Source: Candidatus Tayloriibacteriota bacterium
GTDB taxonomy: Bacteria > Patescibacteriota > Minisyncoccia > Phycocordibacterales > JARIHA01
Assembly: GCA_029288475.1 (NCBI GenBank)
Contig: JARIHA010000120.1
Coordinates: forward strand, 1 to 11,109
DNA length: 11,109 nt
Reading direction: 5' to 3'
A program made the position numbers and the translations under genes. The notes under the pieces are model-generated. The model was not told the DNA's origin, made no database searches, and was given only the letters and a program-made list of their open reading frames with translations. Positions 1 through 6,561 of this stretch are shown here, piece after piece (position 1 is the first letter of the stretch; each line of letters begins with the position of its first letter).

Positions 1-181
1 TCTCAAGAGAGAGGTTTCTGGAAACATTAAGCGTTTGAAAGATATCAAGGCTTACCGCGGAGTGCGTCATATGCGCCGTTTGCCAGTAAGTGGACAGCGA
101 ACAAAGACGAATTCAAGAACTGTTCGAGGAAACACACGAAAGACCATGGGATCCGGAAGAAAGGCAGTAGATAAGAAATAA
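1..181 (+). CDS. rpsM: 30S ribosomal protein S13, 3' end only
   Basis: This is the C-terminal end of S13, cut by the window start; the reading frame begins at base 2 and ends with TAA at 179-181, giving about 59 residues. The visible part carries the conserved S13 tail: the basic stretch RHMRRLPVSGQRTKTNSRT, followed by a Lys/Arg-rich end (GSGRKAVDKK). In the known family this tail lies in the head of the small subunit and contacts the P-site tRNA and 16S rRNA. The position directly before rpsK matches the usual alpha-operon order S13-S11-S4-rpoA-L17. The start, and anything before it such as rpmJ or infA, is outside the window. The family call is secure. Confidence 0.93.
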   Translation, partial: LKREVSGNIKRLKDIKAYRGVRHMRRLPVSGQRTKTNSRTVRGNTRKTMGSGRKAVDKK

Positions 182-204
182 TAATACCAATAGCTAATAC
201 CATT

Positions 205-630
205 ATGGGCAAAAAACGAATTGTAAAAAAAGAGGGTGAAGAAGGAGCAGAAAAGGCGGCTCCAGCCAAATCAGCAAAAATAAAGACTGATTCTGGTATT
301 TTGTATGTTCAATCAACTTACAACAACACCAAACTTATCCTTACGGACAAGAAGGGCAATTCTCTTTGTTGGTCATCAAGCGGAGCTCTTGGTTTCAAAG
401 GAGCAAAGAAAGGAACTCCTTTCGCAGCAGCTAAGGTAGGTGAGACACTTGCACTCAAGGCTCAACCTCTTGGAATGAAGGAAGTAGACGTTATTATCAA
501 GGGAGTAGGCTCTGGCCGAGAGTCTTCAGTTCGAGGGTTCGTTTCAAAGGGAATCATCATTTCATCCATCAAGGATGTAACCCCGGTTCCTCACAACGGT
601 CCTCGCCCTAAGAAGCCACGAAGAGTATAG
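205..630 (+). CDS. rpsK: 30S ribosomal protein S11
   Basis: A 141-residue S11, a platform protein of the 30S subunit. An N-terminal extension of about 25 residues, rich in Lys, Glu and Ala, precedes the family core. The core shows YVQSTYNNTKLILTD, the GALGFKGAKKGTPFAA stretch, GVGSGRESSVRG, and the characteristic end DVTPVPHNGPRPKKPRRV. In many S11 proteins the residue after HNG is Cys; here it is Pro. The ATG lies 23 nt after the rpsM stop and no Shine-Dalgarno-like purine run precedes it. This start is preferred because the downstream core has no better in-frame candidate near its N terminus. It is co-transcribed with its ribosomal neighbours by inference from spacing. Confidence 0.97.
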   Translation: MGKKRIVKKEGEEGAEKAAPAKSAKIKTDSGILYVQSTYNNTKLILTDKKGNSLCWSSSGALGFKGAKKGTPFAAAKVGETLALKAQPLGMKEVDVIIKGVGSGRESSVRGFVSKGIIISSIKDVTPVPHNGPRPKKPRRV

Positions 631-657
631 TTTTGAGTAATAAATAATATTGTATAT

Positions 658-1266
658 ATGAAAATTGGTCCAAAATACAAAATAGCAAGAAGATTAGGAG
701 CAGGAGTATTTGATAAAACATCGACTCCTAAGTTTGCCGCGTCTATGGCCAAAAGAGGCAAGAGCGCTAGCAAGCCAAAGCCAAAAAGCGATTACGGCAT
801 TCAAATGCTCGAAAAGCAGAAGGCTCGCTTTACCTATGGAATGACAGAAAGACAATTTTCTACTTACGTCAAAACAGCTCTTGCACAAAAAAATGCAAAG
901 CCTGACGAAAGACTTTACGAAAAACTTGAGACTCGTCTCGACAACGTTATTTATCGACTTGGACTCGCAAACTCTCGACGTTTTGCCCGACAGCTCGTGT
1001 CTCACGGACATATTACGGTAAACGGAGTGAAAGTTACCATTCCTTCATACCACGTCAGCCTCAATGACAAGCTTGCTATCCGAACAGGAAGCCAAAACAA
1101 GAAAGTATTCGAAACTGCAGGCGACAAGCTGAAGCAGGCAACCATTCCAAACTGGCTCAAGGTAGATGTCGAAAAGAAGGAAGCCGGAGTGCAGGGAATG
1201 CCAAAGTATACGCCAGGGGAAACCATATTCGATATTTCCGCTATCCTTGAATTTTATAAGCGATAA
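658..1266 (+). CDS. rpsD: 30S ribosomal protein S4
   Basis: A 202-residue S4, a primary 16S rRNA-binding protein that starts assembly of the 30S body and, in several bacteria, represses its own operon. The N-terminal domain carries GPKYKIARRLG and the typical YGIQMLEKQKARFTYGMTERQF block. The S4 RNA-binding fold follows at about residues 95-155, with LETRLDNVIYRLGLANSRRFARQLVSHGHITVNG. The end EFYKR matches the family's usual EFYSR-like end. The N terminus has no Cys cluster, so it is the zinc-free form. The ATG comes 27 nt after rpsK in an AT-rich gap with no Shine-Dalgarno motif. A TAATAT at 645-650 sits 7 nt before the ATG and could be an internal -10, but this is weak. Confidence 0.97.
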   Translation: MKIGPKYKIARRLGAGVFDKTSTPKFAASMAKRGKSASKPKPKSDYGIQMLEKQKARFTYGMTERQFSTYVKTALAQKNAKPDERLYEKLETRLDNVIYRLGLANSRRFARQLVSHGHITVNGVKVTIPSYHVSLNDKLAIRTGSQNKKVFETAGDKLKQATIPNWLKVDVEKKEAGVQGMPKYTPGETIFDISAILEFYKR

Positions 1267-1290
1267 TTATTCGATAATTTATATAACACT

Positions 1291-2262
1291 ATGTCTGAAT
1301 ATAGCGTTTTAGTGCCATCAAAGCCAAAAATTGTTAAGGAGGAAAATTTCTCAGGAATATATGAGATTGACGGTCTTTATCCTGGTTACGGACACACCCT
1401 TGGTAACTCTCTCCGAAGAATCATCCTTTCTTCATTGCCAGGTGCAGCTATCACTTCAGTAAAAATTGACGGTGTTAGTCATGAATTCTCTACTATTGAA
1501 GGAGTTAAGGAAGATGTTATTACTATCCTTCTCAATCTCAAGAGAATGCGAATTCAACTTATCACTGACGAGCCACAGATCTTAAACCTAAAAATAAAGG
1601 GTCCTGCAGACGTAACAGCTAAAGACATAAAGGCTCCTGGACAAGTAAACATCCTCAACCCTGAGCTAAAGATTGCTACAGTTACCGGAAAGAATACCGA
1701 ACTCAACATTGAAATGACTGTTGAAAAAGGCCTTGGTTATGTTGCTAAGGAGGTTCTCCAAAAAGAACGAGTAGACATCGGGGCTATTGCTCTTGATGCT
1801 ATTTTCACTCCTATCCGCCGAGTGAACTACGAGGTAGAAAACATGCGAGTAGGAAACCGAACTGATTTCAACCGACTAAAAATCTTTATTGAAACTGACG
1901 GAACTATTACTTCAAAGGAAGCTCTTGAGAAGTCTATCGAGATTATGATCAACCAGCTTAAGGCCATCATTGGCTTTAAGGAGGAAGAGCAGGTACCAAT
2001 GGCAGAGGTTGCTGCGGCACCAGCTGATGACGAAGACAAATCTTCAAAGAAAGATGTTGATCCAGAATTCCTTAAGACAAGGATCGAATCACTCGGCCTT
2101 TCACAGCGAACTTTGAATGCCCTTACTAGCGCAAATATCCGTACTCTTGGTGGTCTTTCTCGAAAGAAGGAAGAAGATATCCTCGACATCGACGGCCTTG
2201 GAAACAAGGGTGTGCAGGAAATCAAGAAACTTCTTGCAACATATGGTATTATGCTCAAATAA
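1291..2262 (+). CDS. rpoA: DNA-directed RNA polymerase subunit alpha
   Basis: A 323-residue alpha subunit, close to the usual bacterial length. The N-terminal assembly domain (about 1-232) has the hallmark GYGHTLGNSLRRIILSSLPG and the later ALEKSIEIMINQL helix that supports dimerisation and beta/beta' docking. An acidic, Ala-rich linker (about 233-258) leads to the C-terminal domain (about 260-323). In that domain R273 and N276, in LSQRTLNAL, align with E. coli R265 and N268, which contact UP-element DNA and activators. The helix-hairpin-helix-like GLGNKGVQEIKKLL follows. Both domains are intact, so contacts with UP elements and activators should be retained despite the apparently reduced genome. 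The ATG is 24 nt after rpsD with no Shine-Dalgarno motif. Confidence 0.98.
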   Translation: MSEYSVLVPSKPKIVKEENFSGIYEIDGLYPGYGHTLGNSLRRIILSSLPGAAITSVKIDGVSHEFSTIEGVKEDVITILLNLKRMRIQLITDEPQILNLKIKGPADVTAKDIKAPGQVNILNPELKIATVTGKNTELNIEMTVEKGLGYVAKEVLQKERVDIGAIALDAIFTPIRRVNYEVENMRVGNRTDFNRLKIFIETDGTITSKEALEKSIEIMINQLKAIIGFKEEEQVPMAEVAAAPADDEDKSSKKDVDPEFLKTRIESLGLSQRTLNALTSANIRTLGGLSRKKEEDILDIDGLGNKGVQEIKKLLATYGIMLK

Positions 2263-2272
2263 TTAGAATCCC

Positions 2273-2623
2273 ATGAGACATCACAATTCTGTAAGAAAAT
2301 TTGGACGAGAAACAGGACAGCGAAACGCGCTTATGCGTTCTCTCGCGCTTTCTTTGGTAGTACGAGGAAAAATCAAGACAACTGAGGCTAAAGCCAAGGA
2401 ACTCCGCCCTTTCATAGAAAAATTGATTACTAAAGGTAAAAATGGTACGCTAGGAAGTCGCAGGATCATTATTTCTAGATTGAACTCTATTTCAGGCGCT
2501 AAGAAGATCGCTGAAGTAATCGCTCCTAAATACAAGGAACGAAACGGGGGATACACACGAATTATCAAGCTTCCTACTCGAATGAGCGACGGAGCAAAAA
2601 TGGCTCAGATAGAATTTGTATAA
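2273..2623 (+). CDS. rplQ: 50S ribosomal protein L17
   Basis: A 116-residue L17, a large-subunit protein near the peptide exit side. It starts with the family signature MRHHNSVRKFGRETGQRNALMRSLALSLV, continues with the KIKTTEAKAKELRPFIEKLIT helix, and ends with the family-typical GGYTRIIKLPTRMSDGAKMAQIEFV. Length and both ends agree with bacterial L17. The ATG lies 10 nt after the rpoA stop, the usual rpoA-rplQ coupling, again without a Shine-Dalgarno sequence. Its terminal codons (GTA TAA) form part of a TATAAT at 2619-2624 upstream of rplM. Confidence 0.97.
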   Translation: MRHHNSVRKFGRETGQRNALMRSLALSLVVRGKIKTTEAKAKELRPFIEKLITKGKNGTLGSRRIIISRLNSISGAKKIAEVIAPKYKERNGGYTRIIKLPTRMSDGAKMAQIEFV

Positions 2624-2633
2624 TATATTCAAC

Positions 2634-2981
2634 ATGAAGCATACTATTGACGCAAAAAATCAAAAGATCGGACGAGTGGCAAGCAAAGCCGCTACTCTTC
2701 TCATGGGAAAAAATGTAGCTACTTACCAGCGAAACACTGCTCCTAAGGATGTAGAAGTTGAGATCATCAACGCATCTAAGTGTTCAATCACTAAGCAAAA
2801 GACTCGAGATACCAAGTATTCTAAATACTCAGGTTATCCAGGAGGACTTCGATTCGAAACGGTAGAACAAGTTGCGCTAAAGAAGGGATACAGTGAGATT
2901 TTCAGACGAGCTATCAGAGGAATGCTTCCGAGCAACAAGCTCCGACCAGGAATGCTCAAGAATCTAACGATCTCCGAATAA
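2634..2981 (+). CDS. rplM: 50S ribosomal protein L13 (short form)
   Basis: L13 is an early-assembly large-subunit protein. From the ATG at 2634 it has 115 residues, beginning MKHTIDAKNQKIGRVASKAA, the start of the conserved core. An in-frame TTG at 2616 would add six residues (MYNIFN) and overlap rplQ; it is less likely because the ATG product already begins where the conserved core begins. Core motifs include GKNVATYQRNTAPKDVEVEIINA, SGYPGGLRFET and the strongly conserved AIRGMLPSNKLRPGMLKNL. The protein ends almost directly after that motif. E. coli L13 (142 aa) is longer at both ends, so this is a trimmed version. It is the usual partner of rpsI directly downstream. Confidence 0.95.
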   Translation: MKHTIDAKNQKIGRVASKAATLLMGKNVATYQRNTAPKDVEVEIINASKCSITKQKTRDTKYSKYSGYPGGLRFETVEQVALKKGYSEIFRRAIRGMLPSNKLRPGMLKNLTISE

Positions 2982-3002
2982 GCACTAACATCAGCGAAAA
3001 TT

Positions 3003-3413
3003 ATGAATCCAGAAACAAAAACAACTAGATACATCCAAACAGTAGGCCGACGCAAGACAGCGATCGCGAGAGTTCGCATTACTCCAAGCGCAAAGACTAC
3101 ACTTGTGATCAATGAAAAAGACCTCAATACCTATTTCCCAACAAAGGAACTTCAGACTATTGCTATGGATTCTCTTACAAAAAGCAAGATTGCTGAAAAG
3201 TTTAAAATTACTGCTGTTATCTCAGGAGGAGGTATTCACTCACAAGCAATTGCACTTCGACACGGAATGGCACGAGCACTCATCGTACACGATTTGGAAC
3301 TACGAAAACTTCTTAAGCCAGAAGGTTTCCTCAAGCGAGATCCTCGAGCTAAAGAACGAAGAAAGTTCGGTCTCAAAAAGGCGAGAAAGGCTCCACAGTG
3401 GTCTAAGCGATAG
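3003..3413 (+). CDS. rpsI: 30S ribosomal protein S9
   Basis: A 136-residue S9, whose C-terminal tail reaches the P-site tRNA in the 30S head. It shows QTVGRRKTAIARVRI near the N terminus, GGGIHSQAIALRHGMARALI in the middle, and RDPRAKERRKFGLKKARKAPQWSKR at the end. The invariant final Arg, known in the family to contact tRNA, is present. It follows rplM by 21 nt and is the last gene of the ribosomal block. Arginine is coded mostly by CGA (8 of 14 by hand count), which is unusual for a highly expressed protein in most bacteria. A structured inverted-repeat element follows it. Confidence 0.97.
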   Translation: MNPETKTTRYIQTVGRRKTAIARVRITPSAKTTLVINEKDLNTYFPTKELQTIAMDSLTKSKIAEKFKITAVISGGGIHSQAIALRHGMARALIVHDLELRKLLKPEGFLKRDPRAKERRKFGLKKARKAPQWSKR

Positions 3414-3425
3414 TAAGCGGTAACC

Positions 3426-3539
3426 ACAGCATAAAAATACTTTATACTGAAGCTAACGAGGCACGACGGCGCCGAAGTTTAGGCAGAAAATTTAGCAAAA
3501 TTTTTGCCGTGTCCAGTATAAAGTTATTTTTATAGCTGT
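3426..3539 (+). repeat. 114-nt inverted-repeat element after rpsI
   Basis: Two arms, 3426-3449 and 3514-3539, are near-perfect reverse complements: the left arm matches the reverse complement of the right one over 24 positions, with only two single-base bulges. Between them lies a core with further symmetry: a CGGCGCCG palindrome at 3467-3474, GGCACG (3460-3465) able to pair with CGTG-T-CC (3508-3514), and an imperfect hairpin at 3482-3508 closed by GGCA/TGCC. The arms are AT-rich and the left core half is GC-rich, unlike the flanks. It has no ORF. It could be a MITE-like dispersed repeat, a structured RNA, or a bidirectional terminator for the ribosomal operon. The symmetry is seen; the function is inference. 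Confidence 0.7.
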
Positions 3540-3555
3540 ATTTATTATTCCTTAG

Positions 3556-3584
3556 TTTTTATTTTATTCGCTTTCGTTTATAAT
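3556..3584 (+). promoter_or_regulatory. grpE promoter, probably leaderless
   Basis: A perfect TATAAT lies at 3579-3584, exactly 7 nt before the grpE ATG at 3592. Transcription normally starts about 6-8 nt after the -10 box, so the first transcribed base should be at or next to the A of ATG. The -35 region (TTTTTA, 3556-3561, spacer 17) is poor. No Shine-Dalgarno sequence is present. Confidence 0.65.
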
Positions 3585-3591
3585 TAGAGCT

Positions 3592-4194
3592 ATGAATGAT
3601 CAAGACGATGTAACTATTGAACCTGAATCTGATAAGGATTCTCACAAAAAGGAAGAGAAATCAACAGAAGATGTTGAGGATGTGGTCATGGAAGATGATT
3701 CAGAGCCGCAGGATCAGGTTAAAAAGCTTCGTGAAAAGCTCAAGAAGTGCGTTGAGGAAAAACAAGAATATCTTACCGGTTGGCAAAAAGAGCGAGCTGA
3801 TTTTTTGAATGCCCGCAAGCGAGATGAAGAATCAAACAAGCAGTTTGTAAAATTTGCAAATGAAAACCTCATCTCCGAGATTATACCAGTGCTCGATAGC
3901 TTTACTATGGCCTTCGGAAACAAGGAGGCATGGGAAAAAGTAGACAAAAACTGGAGAATTGGAGTCGAGTATATTGCCAATCAACTCAAGAAAGTACTCG
4001 AGGATAACGGTATGAAAGAGATCGACCCATCTAATCAAAAATTTGACCCGATGAGAGACGAGGCTATTGAATTTGAACCAGTTACTGACGAATCAAAAGA
4101 TAACATGATCACTACCGTCATACAGAAGGGATATTCTTACCACGGAAAAATGCTCAAGGCACCAAAAGTGAAAGTAGGGGAATTCAAGAAATAA
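3592..4194 (+). CDS. grpE: Nucleotide exchange factor GrpE
   Basis: A 200-residue GrpE, the dimeric factor that releases ADP from DnaK. Residues 1 to about 42 are acidic and probably disordered. From about 43 a long charged helix (QVKKLREKLKKCVEEKQEYLTGWQKERADFLNARKR) forms the dimerisation coiled coil, with the family's ERADFLN-R-R signature. The C-terminal beta domain that contacts the DnaK nucleotide-binding domain shows FDPMRDEAIEFEP and GYSYHGKMLKAPKVKV, versions of the family's FDPxxHEA and GYxxxGRxLRPAxVxV. The His of FDPxxHEA is Asp here. It is the first gene of the chaperone cluster. Its ATG sits 7 nt after a TATAAT. No hrcA precedes it, unlike in many bacteria. Confidence 0.96.
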   Translation: MNDQDDVTIEPESDKDSHKKEEKSTEDVEDVVMEDDSEPQDQVKKLREKLKKCVEEKQEYLTGWQKERADFLNARKRDEESNKQFVKFANENLISEIIPVLDSFTMAFGNKEAWEKVDKNWRIGVEYIANQLKKVLEDNGMKEIDPSNQKFDPMRDEAIEFEPVTDESKDNMITTVIQKGYSYHGKMLKAPKVKVGEFKK

Positions 4195-4212
4195 AATAAT
4201 CTTAAGCCGCGA

Positions 4213-4240
4213 TTTTCAATACATACTTTTTTGTTATAAT
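4213..4240 (+). promoter_or_regulatory. Promoter of the 99-aa ORF
   Basis: TTTTCA (4213-4218), a 16-nt spacer and a perfect TATAAT (4235-4240) precede the ATG at 4250 by 9 nt. The expected start of transcription is 1-3 nt before the ATG, so the message is leaderless or nearly so. This supports the ORF being real and separately transcribed from grpE. Confidence 0.6.
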
Positions 4241-4249
4241 AAGCTTGTA

Positions 4250-4549
4250 ATGATGCTAACTCCCTATTCAAAATCAAAATTTGTAGAGAAAGTATACACC
4301 ACTCCGACCGGTGAAAAGTTCAGAGTGCTATTTCTTGTTGCTCTGGTAGATGGAAAAATAAAAATCAGCCCAGTCTCCGCGCAGCCGATTCAAAGTTCAG
4401 GCAAAAAAAATAACGCAACATATCTCCCACCTAAAAAAGCAAAAACTCCAAAAACTTTTAGTTACAGGCCATCTTTTACTTACACAGCCTCTCCTTATAA
4501 CTTGCTGACTTTTTTTACGAGCCAACCGACGCGCGCACCAAGCAATTAA
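4250..4549 (+). CDS. Small hypothetical protein between grpE and dnaK
   Basis: A 99-residue protein that I do not recognise. The N-terminal half (about 8-45) looks like a small beta-rich domain: FVEKVYTTPTGEKFRVLFLVALVDGKIKISPVSAQPIQ alternates hydrophobic and polar residues. The second half is basic, then rich in Pro, Thr, Ser and aromatics, and is probably extended or disordered. There is no signal peptide and no clear membrane helix. Two consecutive ATGs (4250 and 4253) are possible starts. A perfect TATAAT 9 nt upstream argues that it is expressed. Its position inside the Hsp70 gene cluster suggests a chaperone-linked or stress-linked role, but that is only guilt by association. Its TAA falls in the left arm of the inverted repeat before dnaK. 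Confidence 0.7.
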   Translation: MMLTPYSKSKFVEKVYTTPTGEKFRVLFLVALVDGKIKISPVSAQPIQSSGKKNNATYLPPKKAKTPKTFSYRPSFTYTASPYNLLTFFTSQPTRAPSN

Positions 4550-4577
4550 GATCAGTTTTTATTAACTAATCTTAATT
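4544..4577 (+). promoter_or_regulatory. Perfect 9-nt inverted repeat upstream of dnaK
   Basis: AATTAAGAT (4544-4552) and ATCTTAATT (4569-4577) are exact reverse complements separated by 16 nt, ending 4 nt before the dnaK ATG (4582). The only -10-like sequence, TAATCT (4567-4572, 9 nt before ATG), overlaps the right arm, so a bound repressor would cover the promoter. It is not CIRCE, whose half site is TTAGCACTC with a 9-nt spacer. It could instead be a weak AT-only hairpin in the RNA following the 99-aa ORF. The operator role is inference. Confidence 0.45.
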
Positions 4578-4581
4578 ACTT

Positions 4582-6519
4582 ATGTCAAAAATTATTGGAA
4601 TAGATCTAGGAACAACAAACTCAGCGGTAGCGATTATGGAAGGAGGAGAGCCTAAGATACTTGAGAATGCCGAAGGCGGACGTACTACTCCATCTATTGT
4701 TGCAGAATCCAAGACTGGAGAACGTCTTGTAGGGCTCTTGGCAAAACGCCAGGCTGTCACCAATCCAAAGAATACGATCTTTCAGATCAAGCGTTTTATT
4801 GGTCATGCTTACGATGAAGAAGCAGTCCAGAAGGACAAAGCATCCGTACCATTCGAAATCAGAAAGGGAGAAAACGGTGGTATTGAGGTAAAAATGGGAG
4901 ATAAATGGTATCGACCAGAAGAAATTTCAGCAATGATCTTGCAAAAGCTCAAGGCTGATGCAGAAGCAAGACTCGGCCAAAAAATCACTGAAGCGGTCAT
5001 TACGGTTCCTGCTTACTTTAACGACTCTCAACGACAAGCCACCAAAGATGCCGGAAAAATTGCAGGACTCGATGTAAAACGAATTATCAACGAGCCTACA
5101 GCAGCAGCTCTTGCATACGGATTCAACAAGAAGAAGGATGAAAAGATCGTAGTGTTCGACTTCGGAGGAGGAACATTCGATATTTCTGTTCTTGAAGTTG
5201 GTGACGATGTTGTTGAAGTGAAGTCTACTGATGGCGACGCTCACTTGGGTGGAAAAGATATTGACCAAAAGATCATGAACTGGCTAGCAGAAGAGTTTCG
5301 AAAGGATTCAGGAATAGATGTACGAAAAGACACATTGGCTCTCCAGAGACTTGACGAAGCAGCAGAAAAGGCAAAAATCGAGCTCTCTACCGCCGTACAA
5401 AGCGAAATAAACATCCCTTTCATTACCTCTGACGCAAGTGGCCCAAAACACCTTGTCATTACCCTTACCCGTGCAAAGCTTGAAGAGCTTACGCAAGAGT
5501 TTATCGATCGAGCAATGACAATCACCAAGCGAGCAATGGAAGCATCTCCTTTCAAAAAAGAGGAAATCAATGAAATCGTACTCGTGGGAGGACAGACAAG
5601 AATGCCTGCAATGCAGAAAGCAGTAAAGGAATTCTTCGGAAAAGAGCTCCACATGGGAGTAAACCCTGACGAAGTAGTGGCAATCGGTGCCGCCCTTCAG
5701 GGAGGAATCATCGGAGGAGACGTCAAAGATATTCTTCTTCTTGATGTTATTCCACTTGCACTCGGAATTGAAACAATGGGAGGTGTAGCAACTAAACTTA
5801 TTGAAAAGAATACGACCATTCCAGCTTCAAAGTCACAAGTATTCTCAACTGCTTCTGACAATCAGACTTCAGTGCAGATCCATGTAGTGCAAGGTGAACG
5901 AGCAATGGCAAGAGACAATAAAAGTCTCGGTCAATTCAATCTTGACGGTATTCCACCAGCACCACGAGGAGTTCCACAGGTGGAAGTAACTTTCGATGTT
6001 GATGCAAACGGAATCCTAAACGTAAAGGCAAAGGATAAGACCTCAGGCAAAGAGCAGTCAATTAGAATTGAAGCTCGATCAAGCCTTACTAAAGAAGAGA
6101 TCGATCGAATGGCAAAGGATGCCGAGGCTCACAGTGCAGAAGATGCAAAAAACAAGGAGGAAGTTGAGATGCGAAATAATGCAGACCAGCTTATCTACAC
6201 CGCTGAAAAGGCTCTAAAGGATAATAAGGACAAAGTGCCAGCTGATATCGTTAAATCAGTTGAAGACAAGATTTCAGCGCTTAAAACAGCAAAGAATGGT
6301 ACTGACACCGCTGCAATCAAAAAGGCAGTAGACGAGCTTGGTACTGAACTTTCAAAAATAGGTGAAGCCATGAGCAAAGCAGGACCGCAGAGTGCACCAA
6401 ATGCCGGACAACAAGCCCCAAACTCTGGACAGCCAGGAACCGGTGAAGCAAAAGAGGGAGACAAAAATGATGGAAATGTACGCGACGCGGACTTCAAAGA
6501 AGGCGACCAAAATAAATAA
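4582..6519 (+). CDS. dnaK: Molecular chaperone DnaK (Hsp70)
   Basis: A 645-residue DnaK, the cytosolic ATP-driven Hsp70 that binds unfolded polypeptides with DnaJ and GrpE. The nucleotide-binding domain (about 1-386) shows IGIDLGTTNSAVAIMEGG at the N terminus, VPAYFNDSQRQATKDAG, NEPTAAALAYG, VVFDFGGGTFDISVLEV and IVLVGGQTRMPAMQKAV. The interdomain linker segment DVIPLALGIETMGG begins near residue 388, followed by the beta-sandwich substrate domain (TTIPASKSQVFSTASDNQTSVQIHVVQGER) and a helical lid. The tail from about 598 is rich in Gly, Gln, Pro and Asn and ends DADFKEGDQNK, matching the bacterial DADFEEV-type end only loosely. The segment around residues 75-100 appears to retain the longer loop of the E. 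coli-type DnaK. An inverted repeat lies just before the ATG, and no Shine-Dalgarno is seen. Confidence 0.98.
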   Translation: MSKIIGIDLGTTNSAVAIMEGGEPKILENAEGGRTTPSIVAESKTGERLVGLLAKRQAVTNPKNTIFQIKRFIGHAYDEEAVQKDKASVPFEIRKGENGGIEVKMGDKWYRPEEISAMILQKLKADAEARLGQKITEAVITVPAYFNDSQRQATKDAGKIAGLDVKRIINEPTAAALAYGFNKKKDEKIVVFDFGGGTFDISVLEVGDDVVEVKSTDGDAHLGGKDIDQKIMNWLAEEFRKDSGIDVRKDTLALQRLDEAAEKAKIELSTAVQSEINIPFITSDASGPKHLVITLTRAKLEELTQEFIDRAMTITKRAMEASPFKKEEINEIVLVGGQTRMPAMQKAVKEFFGKELHMGVNPDEVVAIGAALQGGIIGGDVKDILLLDVIPLALGIETMGGVATKLIEKNTTIPASKSQVFSTASDNQTSVQIHVVQGERAMARDNKSLGQFNLDGIPPAPRGVPQVEVTFDVDANGILNVKAKDKTSGKEQSIRIEARSSLTKEEIDRMAKDAEAHSAEDAKNKEEVEMRNNADQLIYTAEKALKDNKDKVPADIVKSVEDKISALKTAKNGTDTAAIKKAVDELGTELSKIGEAMSKAGPQSAPNAGQQAPNSGQPGTGEAKEGDKNDGNVRDADFKEGDQNK

Positions 6520-6547
6520 TTGATAAAGTAGCTCATAAGAGTATAAT
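6520..6547 (+). promoter_or_regulatory. Strong dnaJ promoter directly after dnaK
   Basis: TTGATA (6520-6525), a 16-nt spacer and a perfect TATAAT (6542-6547) form the best sigma-70-type promoter in the window. The -35 begins at the base after the dnaK TAA. The expected start is about 7 nt before the dnaJ ATG (6562), leaving almost no leader and no Shine-Dalgarno sequence. dnaJ can therefore be transcribed apart from dnaK. Confidence 0.75.
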
Positions 6548-6561
6548 AGTGTCTTCAACCT

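Noticed and set aside
2619..2624. TATAAT 9 nt before the rplM ATG as an internal leaderless promoter
   Set aside because: The spacing is attractive, but four of its six bases are coding or stop bases of rplQ (GTA TAA), and no -35 is visible. Kept only as a possibility.
2616..2633. TTG start for rplM giving a six-residue extension
   Set aside because: The added residues (MYNIFN) are not part of the conserved L13 core, and the ATG at 2634 gives a protein beginning exactly at the core.
3112..3423. 103-aa ORF on the + strand within rpsI
   Set aside because: It lies almost entirely inside rpsI in another frame, with no recognisable motif and no promoter; it is a shadow of a certain gene.
3450..3514. 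Integron attC-like site (GCTAAC ... GTTTAGGC inside a long inverted repeat)
   Set aside because: The boxes do not fit RYYYAAC and GTTRRRY, the outer AT-rich arms are atypical of attC, and no integrase or cassette-like array is present.
5241..5654. Long antisense ORFs within dnaK (up to 137 aa)
   Set aside because: They are opposite-strand shadows of conserved dnaK codons, Ser- and Phe-rich as expected from the reverse complement, with no family signature.
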